A stretch of 36,483 bases of DNA from assembly GCA_024278345.1 (NCBI GenBank), contig JAJRTK010000034.1, positions 1 through 36,483 of the forward strand, read 5' to 3'. Within the stretch, counting starts at the first letter, position 1; every line of letters starts with the position of its first letter. The notes under the pieces were generated by a model, which had not been told where the DNA came from, made no database searches, and saw only the letters and a list, made by a program, of their open reading frames with translations. Positions 16,951-27,404 of the stretch are shown in pieces. Position numbers and translations under genes: made by a program. The DNA is from a bacterium (lineage in GTDB: Bacteria > CSSED10-310 > JAJRTK01).

Positions 16951-19248
16951 CGCCGACCCACTTCTCCATCGGGCGAGATCGGCCACAGTCAGATCGCACT
17001 CCTTGGAGAGCTGTGCAACCAACCGTTGAAGTTCCTCCGGGGAGCCTGACTTCGAGGATTCCTCAAGCCGTTTCGCGAACGCGGATATCGTGACAAGCCC
17101 GAGCATAGCCGAGCTTCCCTTGAGAGTATGGGCGCCGGCCCAGATTTCGTCGGGATCGACCGCTGCGAGAGCACGAGCCAGTCTGTCCAAGTTCTTGCCC
17201 CTGGTTTTGACGAAGGCTTCGATGGCCTCGTCCACTCCATCGACACCGATAATGGTCTGGAGTTGTTCGAGGCGAGACAAGTCAAGTCGGTGGAGACCGA
17301 GGTCAGGGTCCGAGGAGTTTTCCCCGCTCCCTGGTTCCACTTCCAGTCCTTGCGGTTTTCGCGGCAGAGGCTCAGGGGTCTCGACCCGGGCAGGCAACCA
17401 GCATCGGAGAACGGCAAATAGTTCTTCGTCGGTATAGGGTTTGGCAAGGTAGTCATCCATCCCGGACCGGAAACACTTTTGTCGCTCTTCCTCCAACGCG
17501 TGTGCCGTCACCGCGATTACGGGAAGGTGCTCCGTTTCCCCCTCTCTGGCCCGAAGCCGCCTCGTGGCCTCGTAGCCGTCCATTTCGGGCATTTGGCAAT
17601 CCATAAAAACAAGGTCATACGACTCCTTCTCGATGGCTTTGAGGGCCTCCTGACCGTTTTGCGCGGCATCGACCTCGTGCCCCATCTCCACAAGGAAACG
17701 TTCGAGAATTAAACGGTTCACGGGATGGTCCTCCACAACCAAAAGACGACAAGGGGCCAGTGGCACAGCCTTCTTCATCGACCGGACTTCCCCATTTTTT
17801 GGCAACTGGGTCCCGGGAAGCGGGATTTCAAACCAAAAGCAGGAGCCCACGCCGACTTCGCTTTCTGCGACGAGCTCCCCCCCCATAAGCTCCACAAGGC
17901 GTCTGGAAATAGTGAGCCCAAGGCCGGTTCCTCCCATGAACTTTCTTGTGGAACTCGCCTCCTGGGTAAAGGGCATAAAAATTTCAGAAAGCTTGTCGGG
18001 GGAGATCCCAATCCCAGTATCCCTTATGGAGAAGAGGATCCAATCTCCTCCCCTGGTCTCTGAAGGCCCCGCAGTCAGGCGTATCGAGCCCCCTCGTGTG
18101 AACTTTACAGCGTTGCCAAGTAGATTGACCAAAACCTGGTGCAGCCTCTGTGGATCTCCCAGGTGCCAGCCGGACACAAGTTCTGGAAGATCAACCCGGA
18201 TCTTGGTTCCCGCCTCCTGAGCAGACGGGCTCAAAACGGCGACAACTCCGTCGATGACATGATGGAGATGAAAGGGCGCGGAATCAATGGTGAGCATCCC
18301 CGCTTCGATCTTACTCAGGTCGAGGACGCCATCAACCAGCCGTCGCAGTGAACTCGCCGTGGCGACCAGCATTTCGGCATACTCACTGCCGCGCTCGGGC
18401 AACTCCACCCTGCGCAACAAGCTGGAGACTCCGATCATGGCGCTCAAAGGCGTCCGGATCTCGTGGCTCATGTGAGCCAGGAATTGGCTCTTTGCCTCAC
18501 TGGCTGCCACGGCCGCATCCTTGGCCTCCTCAAGCTCTTTCATGATGCGTTTCCGCTCGGTAATGTCCTGGGCCAGACAGACGATCGCCTCTGGTTGACC
18601 AGAGCGGTCATAAACGATGGCTGCGGAGACTGACATGGACATAGAGAGTCCAAACTGAGTCCTGTACTGCTTTTCCAGGCCTTTCAGGACCCCTTCCTCC
18701 AGCAAGCGCCTTGATTCCTCTTCCGAAAAATAAGAGCCTTCGACCACCAGCTTGGAAAGAGCGGTTCCCGCCAACTCGCCTTCTTCACAGCCCAAAAGTT
18801 GGAGCAACGCAAGGTTTGCACTGACAATGTTTCCCCGCGGGTCCGCGACAACGAGATGATCGGCCATGGAACCAAGAATCTCGCCAAGAAAGCTCTTCTC
18901 GACGGTGGTCACCTGAAGTGCTTTGGCCATCTGGCCAATCTCTTGGACCAGAAGTCCCATGGTCCCGACATCATCGGTTGAGCCATCTGCCTTAACGGAG
19001 ACCGGCTTGCCGTCGGAAGCGCAAAGGGCGATTTCCTTCAGGTTTTGAAGGGGTACAACGATGGAGCGATCCAGCCAAACCGCGACTCCGATAACAATGA
19101 GAAGAGACACTCCCCCCAACGAGATCACAAGGGCCGCAGCCCCGCCAAGAACCACCTGGCACACGACAAGACAAGCCGCCGCGGCAGCTCCAGCGGCAGC
19201 CAGTGCCACGATGGAAAGTCCCACTAACACCTTTTGCCGTGTCCGCAT
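16942..19248 (-). CDS. Membrane hybrid sensor histidine kinase: TM, PAS, HisKA, HATPase, REC, HPt
   Basis: Two N-terminal hydrophobic segments; PAS-like region; H-box 'FLAHMSHEIRTPLSAMIG'; 'DTGIGISPDKL'; 'GGTGLGLTISRRLVELMGG'; REC 'VFMDCQMPEMDGYEATRRLR'; HPt 'GAHTLKGSSAMLG'. Confidence 0.95.
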   Translation of the reverse strand: MRTRQKVLVGLSIVALAAAGAAAAACLVVCQVVLGGAAALVISLGGVSLLIVIGVAVWLDRSIVVPLQNLKEIALCASDGKPVSVKADGSTDDVGTMGLLVQEIGQMAKALQVTTVEKSFLGEILGSMADHLVVADPRGNIVSANLALLQLLGCEEGELAGTALSKLVVEGSYFSEEESRRLLEEGVLKGLEKQYRTQFGLSMSMSVSAAIVYDRSGQPEAIVCLAQDITERKRIMKELEEAKDAAVAASEAKSQFLAHMSHEIRTPLSAMIGVSSLLRRVELPERGSEYAEMLVATASSLRRLVDGVLDLSKIEAGMLTIDSAPFHLHHVIDGVVAVLSPSAQEAGTKIRVDLPELVSGWHLGDPQRLHQVLVNLLGNAVKFTRGGSIRLTAGPSETRGGDWILFSIRDTGIGISPDKLSEIFMPFTQEASSTRKFMGGTGLGLTISRRLVELMGGELVAESEVGVGSCFWFEIPLPGTQLPKNGEVRSMKKAVPLAPCRLLVVEDHPVNRLILERFLVEMGHEVDAAQNGQEALKAIEKESYDLVFMDCQMPEMDGYEATRRLRAREGETEHLPVIAVTAHALEEERQKCFRSGMDDYLAKPYTDEELFAVLRCWLPARVETPEPLPRKPQGLEVEPGSGENSSDPDLGLHRLDLSRLEQLQTIIGVDGVDEAIEAFVKTRGKNLDRLARALAAVDPDEIWAGAHTLKGSSAMLGLVTISAFAKRLEESSKSGSPEELQRLVAQLSKECDLTVADLARWRSGSALL

Positions 19249-19332
19249 CCCGCCTCCTTTTTATCCTATTTCATAGCACCAAAATTGGAGCTGTCCAAGA
19301 AAAGGCAAGGCCCAAAAGGTCGAAGGAAGGTG

Positions 19333-21933
19333 TCAGCCCTCTGCTCTAAAACCGTTGGGAATGCGATGAAGACGAAAGCCTCCTTCACTCCAGTCGATGC
19401 GAAGTAAATCTCCGGCCTGGATCTCTTCGGCGAGGATTTTGGGGGCCAAAAAATCCTCGATGCGCCGCTGCAAAACTCTTTTGAGGGGCCGCGCACCGAA
19501 GTCGGGATCGTAGCCTTCCCTGGCGATTTGGAGTCGAGCCGCCTCTGTGAGTTCCAGTCTCATCTCCCGCTCCACCAGGCGTTGGTTAAGACGCTGGAGC
19601 TGGAGTTCGACGATCCGCACCAAATCTTCCTCCCGGAGGTTCGTGAAGGTCAGGACTTCATCGACGCGGTTCAAGAACTCTGGCCGGAAGATCCGTCGAA
19701 GCTCCCTCTTGAGGAGCTTGTCAAGGTCCTTACGGGGGACGTTGGAATCCGCGATGAGATGTGAGCCTATGTTGGAGGTCATGATGATGACGCTGCTCCT
19801 GAAATCCACGGTCCGCCCTTTGGAATCAGTGAGTCGGCCGTCGTCGAGAATCTGTAGGAAGATGTTGAAGACGTCGCCATGAGCCTTTTCTACTTCGTCG
19901 AAGAGAATGACGGAGTAGGGCCGCCGTCGGATGGCCTCGGTGAGCTGTCCCCCTTGGTCGTGGCCCACATATCCGGGAGGCGCGCCAATGAGGCGGGCGA
20001 CGGAGTGCCTTTCCATGTATTCGGACATATCGATGCGGATCATCGCCTGGTCGTCGTCGAAGAGAAAATCCGCCAGCGCCCGAGCCAACTCGGTCTTACC
20101 GACACCGGTCGGCCCTAGAAAGAGGAAGGATCCCAAGGGTCTATTGGGATCAGAGAGTCCTGATCGCGATCGCCGGATGGCGTTGGAAACCGCTTCTACC
20201 GCCCGATCTTGACCCACCAAGCGACGATGGATACGGGATTCCATGGCCAGGAGTTTTTTTCGTTCTCCCTCCAAGAGCCGAGTGAGGGGAATCCCGGTCC
20301 ACTTGGCGATAATCTGTGCTATATCCGCGGGGCGGACCTCTTCGCGGAGCAAGCTTTGCTCGCCGCTGAGCTCCTGAAAGCGCTCTTCGTGGTGGGCGAG
20401 TTTACGCTGGAGATTTCGGAGGACGCCGTACCGGAGCTGGGCGGCTTTTTCAAGGTCTCCTTCCCGGCTCGCGGCTTCGGCGGCAAGGCGCGTCTGCTCG
20501 ATTTCCTCCTTGATCCCCCTGATCCCCAGGAGTGCCTCCTTCTCGTTCTGCCATTGTGCCTTGAGAGCCGACGCTCGCTCAGAAAGGTCGCCGATTTCTT
20601 TTTCGATGATCTGAAGCCGCTTCCCACTAGCCTCATCCACTTCGAGTTTTACGGCTTCGCGCTCAATCTCTAGCCGCCGAATCCGACGCTCCAACTCATC
20701 GAGCTCCGCTGGCATGGAATCGATTTCCATTCTGAGGGCTGCCGCGGCTTCATCAATGAGATCGATCGCTTTGTCAGGAAGAAACCGGTCCGCGATGTAC
20801 CGGTGGGAAAGCGCCGCGGCTGTCACCAACGCGCCATCCTGGATCCGGACGCCATGATGCACTTCATACCGCTCTTTCAGGCCGCGGAGGATACTGATGG
20901 TGTCTTCCACCGACGGCTCCGCCACGTAGACCGGCTGGAATCTTCGTTCGAGAGCGGCATCCTTTTCGATGTACTTGCGGTATTCATCCACGGTGGTTGC
21001 ACCAACGCACCGAAGCTCGCCCCGCGCAAGGGCGGGTTTCAGCATATTTGAGGCATCCATCGCCCCCTGGCCGGCGCCGGCTCCCACAAGGGTGTGCAGC
21101 TCATCGATAAAGAGGATGACCCTGCCTTCGGCCTGGCTGATCTCTGAAAGAACCGCCTTCAAACGGTCCTCGAACTCTCCGCGATACTTGGCCCCGGCAA
21201 TAAGAGACCCGAGGTCCAGGGAGAGCACCCGTTTTCCCTTGAGGGTTTCAGGGACATCCCCATGGGCGACTCTCCTGGCAAGCCCCTCGGCGATGGCGGT
21301 CTTCCCCACGCCGGGGTCACCGATGAGAACGGGGTTATTCTTGGTGCGCCGTGCCAAGACCTGGATCACTCGCCGGATCTCTTCGTTCCGTCCGATGACC
21401 GGATCGAGATTGTCCTTCTCGGCCTGCTCTGTGAGGTCGATGCAATACCGCTTGAGTGCCTGGTACTTCTCCTCGGGGTTCTGGTCCGTGACCCGCTGGG
21501 TTCCCCGAACTTCCCGCAAAACCTGGTACAGAACCTCCAGCCGTAGTCCATGGCGTGAAAAGAGGGCGGCAAGCTTACCGTCAGCTTCCTTCACGATCCC
21601 TAATAAAAGATGCTCCGTGGAGGCAAACTCGTCTTGGAGGCGGGCCATCTCGTTCTTGGCAGCCTGAAAAACCCTTTGGAGGCGATCTCCCACCGCCTGC
21701 CCGACACCGTGGACCTTGGGGAAGGAGTCGAGGATCGGTGCAAGCTCCGCCTGGATCTGATGGGGCCGGGCGCCGATCCTCTGGAAGATGGGTACGACCA
21801 CTCCCTCGCTCTGTTCAAGGAGGGCCACCAGCAGATGCTCAGGCTCCACCATCTGGTGATCCTGTTTTTCCGCGATCTCCGCGGCATTTTGGACTGCCTC
21901 TTGTGCCTTGATGGTGAATCGCTCGAATCTCAT
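19333..21933 (-). CDS. clpB: ATP-dependent disaggregase ClpB
   Basis: [39 protein letters not shown]; Walker [16 protein letters not shown] and [15 protein letters not shown]; ClpB middle coiled-coil; '[33 protein letters not shown]'. Confidence 0.97.
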   Translation of the reverse strand: MRFERFTIKAQEAVQNAAEIAEKQDHQMVEPEHLLVALLEQSEGVVVPIFQRIGARPHQIQAELAPILDSFPKVHGVGQAVGDRLQRVFQAAKNEMARLQDEFASTEHLLLGIVKEADGKLAALFSRHGLRLEVLYQVLREVRGTQRVTDQNPEEKYQALKRYCIDLTEQAEKDNLDPVIGRNEEIRRVIQVLARRTKNNPVLIGDPGVGKTAIAEGLARRVAHGDVPETLKGKRVLSLDLGSLIAGAKYRGEFEDRLKAVLSEISQAEGRVILFIDELHTLVGAGAGQGAMDASNMLKPALARGELRCVGATTVDEYRKYIEKDAALERRFQPVYVAEPSVEDTISILRGLKERYEVHHGVRIQDGALVTAAALSHRYIADRFLPDKAIDLIDEAAAALRMEIDSMPAELDELERRIRRLEIEREAVKLEVDEASGKRLQIIEKEIGDLSERASALKAQWQNEKEALLGIRGIKEEIEQTRLAAEAASREGDLEKAAQLRYGVLRNLQRKLAHHEERFQELSGEQSLLREEVRPADIAQIIAKWTGIPLTRLLEGERKKLLAMESRIHRRLVGQDRAVEAVSNAIRRSRSGLSDPNRPLGSFLFLGPTGVGKTELARALADFLFDDDQAMIRIDMSEYMERHSVARLIGAPPGYVGHDQGGQLTEAIRRRPYSVILFDEVEKAHGDVFNIFLQILDDGRLTDSKGRTVDFRSSVIIMTSNIGSHLIADSNVPRKDLDKLLKRELRRIFRPEFLNRVDEVLTFTNLREEDLVRIVELQLQRLNQRLVEREMRLELTEAARLQIAREGYDPDFGARPLKRVLQRRIEDFLAPKILAEEIQAGDLLRIDWSEGGFRLHRIPNGFRAEG

Positions 21934-21977
21934 GAGTTTTCCCTCCGGGGAAGCTTACTTTTAATGACTCTACTACG

Positions 21978-22006
21978 CTCATAAGACCTGAGTTTCCTAC
22001 TGTCAA
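21978..22006 (-). promoter_or_regulatory. Candidate sigma70-type promoter for clpB
   Basis: Reverse complement has TTGACA (22001-22006), a 17-nt spacer and TATGAG (21978-21983), about 45 bp before the clpB ATG. Confidence 0.45.
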
Positions 22007-22431
22007 GTTATTTATATTTCGCAAAACTCTTCCCGGCAGTCAAGGAGCCGGGCATGCCGACAGAAAGTGCCGTGCCCAAGGGTCAACAGCGCGAGAGGCC
22101 GCGAGCGATGAGAGCGGAAGTCAACGCAAGGCTGAAGCGACAAACTTATCGTGAAAGTACACGCAAAGCAGATAATCGTCTTCTTAGCTTACGGGCAACG
22201 CCGCGCTCCGCGTTTTTTTGCCGCTCCGCGTCTTTTCTTCTTCTTCGGGGTGGTTCGATTGTCCCATGAACGTTGAGGCTGAGGGATCATGGCCAGGGAT
22301 GGAATAAAAGCGCAGGATCACTGTTTTACACGGGTACCGATAGGCAGTAGCCCAGCAAGCAAGGAACGAAGGAACTGGGCTTGGCCGAAAACCACATCTT
22401 TTGGCCACCCCGTGGGTTGGAGATCTGAACC

Positions 22432-23592
22432 ATGAACCGAAACGCTGAACATCCTCTTTTTTTCGGCCTTGGAGGGATACTTTTTGCCATGCTCCTGTTC
22501 TGGGGAATCTTCACGATTTTGGCGGGAGCCGGCCAGGCGGACGGCCCCACAACCCGGAAGGTTGGGAAAGAAGCCGCAGACCGGGAAAACAGGTTCCAGA
22601 AGCCATCGGAAAGCTCGCTCCGGTCCCGGCTTTCGACTTTGGAGTACAGCGTGACTCAAGAGGCGGGGACCGAGCCTCCATTCCGAAATCGTTATTGGGA
22701 CAACCACAGGCCCGGCATCTACGTGGACATCGTGTCTGGTGAGGCGCTCTTCAGTTCATTGGACAAGTTTGATTCGGGGACGGGTTGGCCGAGCTTTCTG
22801 CGGGCTTTGGAACCGGAAAACATCGTTCGCCGGCGGGATCGGAGCCTCTTACGGGAGCGCACCGAGCTTCGTTCCAGGGGAGCGGATTCGCATCTTGGGC
22901 ATCTTTTCGATGACGGGCCAAAGCCCACGGGTCTTCGGTTCTGCATCAACTCAGCGGCGCTCCGGTTCATTCCGGTGGAAGATCTGGAGGGTGCGGGTTA
23001 CGGTCGATACGTCCGGATGTTCGAGAATGCTGGTACTTCTTTGGTTCCGTCCAAGAGGTCGCTGGAGCAGGCAACCTTTGGTGGTGGCTGTTTTTGGTGT
23101 ATGGAGGCTCCCTTCGACGCTTTGGAGGGAGTGATTTCAACGACGGCGGGGTACGCGGGGGGGCACTCAATCAATCCGACCTACGAAGAGGTTTCGTCGG
23201 GGCTGACGGGTCATGCCGAAGTCATCCAAGTCCTTTTCGATCCGCGGAAGGTCTCGTATGGACAGCTTCTGGAGGTTTACTGGCACAATGTCGATCCAAC
23301 CAGGAATGACGGGCAGTTTTGCGATAGGGGATCCCAGTACCGGCCGGTGATCTTCACCCACGAAGCAACACAAAGACGCCTTGCGGAGGAGTCCTGGCAG
23401 AAGATCGAGGCAAAAAAGAGATTTCCCGATGCCCTCGTCGTGGAGATCCGGAATGCCAGTAATTTCTATGCCGCGGAGGAGTACCACCAAGATTTCTACC
23501 GGAAGAACCCCGGCCGGTACAGAGCCTATCGGGAAGGATGCGGTCGTGATCGACGCCTATTGGAGCTTTGGGGGAACTCGCCAAATCATTGA
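22432..23592 (+). CDS. MsrB-MsrA fusion methionine sulfoxide reductase with N-terminal membrane anchor
   Basis: MsrB-type '[41 protein letters not shown]' and '[13 protein letters not shown]', then MsrA-type '[19 protein letters not shown]' and 'GYAGG'. N-terminal TM '[20 protein letters not shown]'. Confidence 0.92.
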   Translation: MNRNAEHPLFFGLGGILFAMLLFWGIFTILAGAGQADGPTTRKVGKEAADRENRFQKPSESSLRSRLSTLEYSVTQEAGTEPPFRNRYWDNHRPGIYVDIVSGEALFSSLDKFDSGTGWPSFLRALEPENIVRRRDRSLLRERTELRSRGADSHLGHLFDDGPKPTGLRFCINSAALRFIPVEDLEGAGYGRYVRMFENAGTSLVPSKRSLEQATFGGGCFWCMEAPFDALEGVISTTAGYAGGHSINPTYEEVSSGLTGHAEVIQVLFDPRKVSYGQLLEVYWHNVDPTRNDGQFCDRGSQYRPVIFTHEATQRRLAEESWQKIEAKKRFPDALVVEIRNASNFYAAEEYHQDFYRKNPGRYRAYREGCGRDRRLLELWGNSPNH

Positions 23593-23716
23593 TGACTGGA
23601 CGCCAGTGGTCTCTGTGAGCTAGAAAGTCCTTGAGTCCGTTTTTCCGCCGCGGTGCCTGGCAGTTGATCCGGAGTGGCTGCCGCCGGGCTCGATAGACTC
23701 TTTCCTGGAGGCTGGC

Positions 23717-25489
23717 ATGGAATCTCATGAATCCCCTCAAAAGTCCCATGGGTCGGGAAGTTTTTTTTGGTGGCTCGGCGCGGGGTCTATTGTCTGGCTT
23801 CTTTTGCGAAGCGGCCGCAATCCGAAGCGGCTAGCCTATCCTTGTCAGCAGGCGGCCCTGGCGGGAAGTCTGGGCTTCCTGTGGTCACTTCTGGCTGCAT
23901 TGGGAATGGCCGGTTTGCTTCATCGTCTGCGCAGGACGGCGTCAGGGGCCCGGGCCCTGGCGTTTGCGGGCGCTCTGGCGGTGCTCTTCCTGTTTGGAGT
24001 CACCCAGGGTCCGTCAACGCGGGCCAGAGCAACTTCGGTGACGCTTCCCGGTTGGACGAGCGCGGCGGCCGTATCCTCCGTCTTCGTGGTCCGTCAGGTC
24101 CCAGTCCCTACTTGTAGTTTGGACGGCGGTATCCTTCCCTCGGCACCTCCGTGTAATTCGCCTGAAACAGCCTTTGCCGATGCTGGCATAGACCGTTTGG
24201 TGTCGGAAATGGAGGGAAGGGGGGACTACTTTTTCAGAACGGGAAGCCACCCCACGGGAATCGTTGGAAGCGATGCGGTTGTGGTCCTAAAGATCAACAA
24301 CCAGTGGGGAGCTCAGGGCGATGGGAATGGCTTGGGCCGGCTCACCACTAATACGGATCTACTCAAGGGCCTTATTTGGCGTATCTTGAACCACCCGGGA
24401 GGTTTTTCCGGCGAGATCGTTGTGGCGGAGAACACTCAGGATGTCAATGCCAACTGGGACACGACTCCAGCGAATGCCGAGGATCAGGGCCAGTCTTTCC
24501 GGGACGTGGTCAATGCTTTCCGCTCACAGGGGCATCCGGTTTCTTTCTCGGACTGGGACTCGTTGAACTGGACCCTTGTCTCTGGCGGATCGGTCCATGG
24601 GAATGGCTATCCGGCCGGGGAATACGCCCAAGGCGATTTCGATGACGGTTATATTTTGCTGGACGATCCGGATTCCTCTGGAACGAACGAGCTTTCGTAC
24701 CCGAAATTTCGGACGGCGGAGGGCCGTTATGTGAGCTTGCGCTACGGGGTCTGGAATGGAACTGGGTACGACTCATCCCGCCTGACTCTTATCAACATAC
24801 CGGTCTTGAAGAAGCACGTAATGGCTGGTTCCACCATCGCTTGGAAGAACCTCATCGGGTTCATCACCATCTCCAACGAAGGAGGCCGATTCGGCGGATG
24901 GGACAGGATGCACGATTTCTTTTGGGGTTACACCTCCGGCACAAACGCGGGCTACGGGCTCATCGGGCGGCAACTCGCGCTCATCCGGGCACCGGACCTA
25001 AACATCGTGGACGCCATCTGGGTTGCCACGGATGACAACACGGCGGGCAACGCTGTTCGGGAAGATGTTGTCCTTGGGAGCCGCGACCCTTTCGCCGTGG
25101 ACTGGTATGCCTCGGAATACCTTCTAGAGCCGCTTGTGAGCTGGGATAACGCGGATTCTTCGGCTGCTCGGAGGGGTGTTTTTCGGAGCGCCACCCGCGT
25201 CAATCAAAACTCCGCGCAGGCAACCTGGCCGAACGGTGAGTACCCGTACATCGATCTGCTAGATGGCGTAGACGGCAACGACCCGGTGGTCGCGGAGCAG
25301 AACCAGATGAATGTCTACGTGGTGAACGGTAGCGGCGGCGCACCCACGCCAACCCCCACAACCGGGCCGGGAACCGCGGTTCCCATCTGGTCCCCTTCGA
25401 CGCGGCTCCCCATCTTGGCACTCCTCCTAGGTTTGTTTGCATTGGGCGCTTGTGCCATCGGCAGACCGACAAGGCGGAGCAAACTGTAG
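23717..25489 (+). CDS. DUF362-like protein with N-terminal TM helices and C-terminal PTPT linker/TM anchor
   Basis: 'VVVLKINNQW...TNTDLLKGLIWRIL...GEIVVAENTQ...LTLINIPVLKKHVMAGSTIAWKNLIGFI...SRDPFAVDWYASEYLLEPL' matches the DUF362 layout. C-terminus is PTPTPTTGPGT...LPILALLLGLFALGACAIGRPTRRSKL. Confidence 0.72.
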   Translation: MESHESPQKSHGSGSFFWWLGAGSIVWLLLRSGRNPKRLAYPCQQAALAGSLGFLWSLLAALGMAGLLHRLRRTASGARALAFAGALAVLFLFGVTQGPSTRARATSVTLPGWTSAAAVSSVFVVRQVPVPTCSLDGGILPSAPPCNSPETAFADAGIDRLVSEMEGRGDYFFRTGSHPTGIVGSDAVVVLKINNQWGAQGDGNGLGRLTTNTDLLKGLIWRILNHPGGFSGEIVVAENTQDVNANWDTTPANAEDQGQSFRDVVNAFRSQGHPVSFSDWDSLNWTLVSGGSVHGNGYPAGEYAQGDFDDGYILLDDPDSSGTNELSYPKFRTAEGRYVSLRYGVWNGTGYDSSRLTLINIPVLKKHVMAGSTIAWKNLIGFITISNEGGRFGGWDRMHDFFWGYTSGTNAGYGLIGRQLALIRAPDLNIVDAIWVATDDNTAGNAVREDVVLGSRDPFAVDWYASEYLLEPLVSWDNADSSAARRGVFRSATRVNQNSAQATWPNGEYPYIDLLDGVDGNDPVVAEQNQMNVYVVNGSGGAPTPTPTTGPGTAVPIWSPSTRLPILALLLGLFALGACAIGRPTRRSKL

Positions 25490-25531
25490 GGGCCTCACCG
25501 GCCACCGATGACCGATGCGGGATGAACGGGG

Positions 25532-25760
25532 TGGTCATCGGTGATGCCTTCGGCCACCGGCCAAAAGCGCGAAGCGTACAATGATGTGGGTCCAGGGAGC
25601 GCGCTCCCTGGCGTGGGTCTGGGAGCAGCGCTCCCAGCGGAGGTTCGGAGGCCGCCTCCGCCGGGTTCCAGGGCTGGAAGCCCTGGCGCTGGACCCGAAA
25701 TTCACTGGGTGGCCGGGTCCGAGCGACAGCGAGAGCTGCCGAAGGCACCAACGATGACCA
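25532..25760. repeat. Large inverted-repeat, multi-hairpin intergenic element (R10)
   Basis: Terminal inverted repeats tggtcatcggtgatgccttcgg / ccgaaggcaccaacgatgacca (20/22). Inner stem gggtccag/ctggaccc (25588-25595/25689-25696) encloses four hairpins at 25592-25611, 25619-25637, 25637-25661 and 25668-25686. Confidence 0.88.
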
Positions 25761-25787
25761 GCCCCGGTTGAGGCTTATACGCCGTGG

Positions 25788-26588
25788 TTATTTCGACGGT
25801 TTCGTGGTAGGACCCACTGCGGCAGCGGCTTCCTTTTCGCCCATGCCACCTGGTCCCTTCATCATGGGGCAGGGTGAATCTTCACCCTTCATCGCATGCT
25901 TCACGTGATGCATCATGTGTTTCGCCATGCCATGCATCGAATGGGCAAGCTGATCCCTCAGGACTTTGCGCTGCCTAATCAACTCGGTAAGCACCGCGGC
26001 CATGGCTTTGGTTTTCCCTTCGCCTTCCAGCTCATTCATGGCCGCAACGAGGCCAGCGAGCTTGCCGTCCATGGATTCCATCTGGGCAACCATGTCCTTG
26101 TGGCCCGCCATCATAGCCTTGCAGCGATCCATCATGCCGCCATGCTTCTTGCAGGCCTCTTTGCCCTTCTCACCATGCTTCTTGCAGCACTTTTTGCCCT
26201 TCTCACCATGCTTCTTGCAGGCCTCTTTGCCCTTCTCGCCATGCTTCTTGCAGCACTTTTTGCCCTTCTCACCATGCTTCTTGCGGGCCTCTTTGCCCTT
26301 CTCGCCATGCTTCTTACAGCACTTTTTGCCCTTCTCGCCATGCTTCTTGCAGGCTTCTTTGCCCTTCTCACCATGCTTCTTGCAGGCTTCTTTGCCCTTC
26401 TCGCCATGCTTCTTGCAGGCTTCTTTGCCCTTCTCACCATGCTTTTTGCAGCACTTTTTCTCTTTTGTCGGCTGCGAGGTCACGGCATCGACCGGAGCCG
26501 GTTTCGTTGCAGGCTGATCCTGGGCCATGGTTCCCAACGGAAGCAGCATGGCGGTGAACAAAAACATGGCGGTTCGGAAAGTTCTCAT
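25788..26588 (-). CDS. Secreted Cys/His/Lys tandem-repeat protein with Met/His-rich C-terminal domain; putative metal-binding
   Basis: Signal peptide MRTFRTAMFLFTAMLLPLGTMAQ; ten 11-aa units of K[KE][CA][CR]KKHGEKG; C-terminal domain with CKAMMAGHKDM, HSMHGMAKHMMHHVKHAM and CPMMKG. Confidence 0.88.
   Translation of the reverse strand: MRTFRTAMFLFTAMLLPLGTMAQDQPATKPAPVDAVTSQPTKEKKCCKKHGEKGKEACKKHGEKGKEACKKHGEKGKEACKKHGEKGKKCCKKHGEKGKEARKKHGEKGKKCCKKHGEKGKEACKKHGEKGKKCCKKHGEKGKEACKKHGGMMDRCKAMMAGHKDMVAQMESMDGKLAGLVAAMNELEGEGKTKAMAAVLTELIRQRKVLRDQLAHSMHGMAKHMMHHVKHAMKGEDSPCPMMKGPGGMGEKEAAAAVGPTTKPSK
26130..26459 (-). repeat. Tandem 33-bp coding repeat, ten units (330 bp)
   Basis: Period-33 repeat of ctt(g/a)cag(g/c)(c/a)ctctttgcccttctc(g/a)ccatgcttc on the + strand, encoding the 11-aa units. 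Confidence 0.95.
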
Positions 26589-26930
26589 AAGGTTTTCTCC
26601 CTTTCAAGAGTTATCCAGAAAGTCTCCAGAGATCTGCCGCTACGGCGACTCCACGTCTCCACCAGCGGTCCTATCGATTGGGCATCTGACCCACCACCAA
26701 TCCGCGCCAAAAACACCGGGACTCTCCGTATTGTTTTTGGGGTTGGATTCTGACAGCAATGAACCACTAGCCAGATTTGCCGCGGTGTGCAACTATTGGT
26801 GAGAATCGATCTCTAGTTCAACGCGGTGGGCTCTACATGTCATTCGACGGTGGACAAAGAGGATCGCGACCTGAGTGGGTAAATCCGCGGCGGAGTTCTT
26901 TACCGTCTTGGAACTCGGAGATGACGTGAT

Positions 26931-27404
26931 ATGCTGGGAAACCTAAAAGGTGTGAACTCTGGAGAAGGCGATTCCGCAGGGAGCAATCAGCCTTCGAGGA
27001 GTGGCCGGGATCGGCGGCATTCAAAACGGGTTCCCTATGGCACCAAAGTCATACTGCGGTGGGCGGATCAACAGGCGGAAGTTCAATCGATCAATCTGTC
27101 CGTCTCTGGTATTTTTGTGGAAACGACGGCGGCGCTTCGCGCTGGAAGCATGGTGGTACTCCGGTTTTTGTGTGATGGTAGAAGGGTCGATGCCATGGGC
27201 CGGGTGGTGAGATGCGTCACCCCCGAAGCCGCCAAGCGGCTGCGCCTGGTTTCCGGATTGGGCATCGAATTTCAAAAACTTCTTGCCGGGCAAGAAGAAC
27301 TTGAGAAATTCATCGCCCACAGGGTTCAACCATGGGGCGCCACACCGCGACTGCGAGCTACAATCCACACCAAGGAGGGAGAACCGGGCGGCAGTTCACG
27401 ATGA
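26931..27404 (+). CDS. PilZ domain protein
   Basis: 'RRHSKRVPYGTKVILRW...AEVQSINLSVSGIFVETTAALRAGSMVVLRFLCDGRRVDAMGRVVRC...GLGIEFQKL' fits the PilZ pattern (xRxxR, N/DxSxxG). Confidence 0.8.
   Translation: MLGNLKGVNSGEGDSAGSNQPSRSGRDRRHSKRVPYGTKVILRWADQQAEVQSINLSVSGIFVETTAALRAGSMVVLRFLCDGRRVDAMGRVVRCVTPEAAKRLRLVSGLGIEFQKLLAGQEELEKFIAHRVQPWGATPRLRATIHTKEGEPGGSSR

Noticed and set aside
22060-22260. Possible further repeat copy (cgatgagagcggaagtcaacgcaagg)
   Set aside because: Only a short partial match to the repeat core; too weak to count without a genome-wide model.
25200-25771. ORFs in R10 giving peptides such as AGSERQRELPKAP, also seen at 35304-35486
   Set aside because: Shared peptide comes from translating the noncoding repeat; frames differ downstream and lack domain features.
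26130-26459. Regular ~33-bp repeats resembling a CRISPR array
   Set aside because: Units are contiguous with no unique spacers and translate as an in-frame 11-aa protein repeat.
25896-26753. 285-aa + strand ORF rich in MLLAGLFALLTMLLAALFALL repeats, looking like a membrane protein
   Set aside because: It is antisense to the Cys/His repeat gene. A 33-bp repeat without stops keeps several frames open, and the minus frame has the signal peptide and a sensible C-terminal domain.
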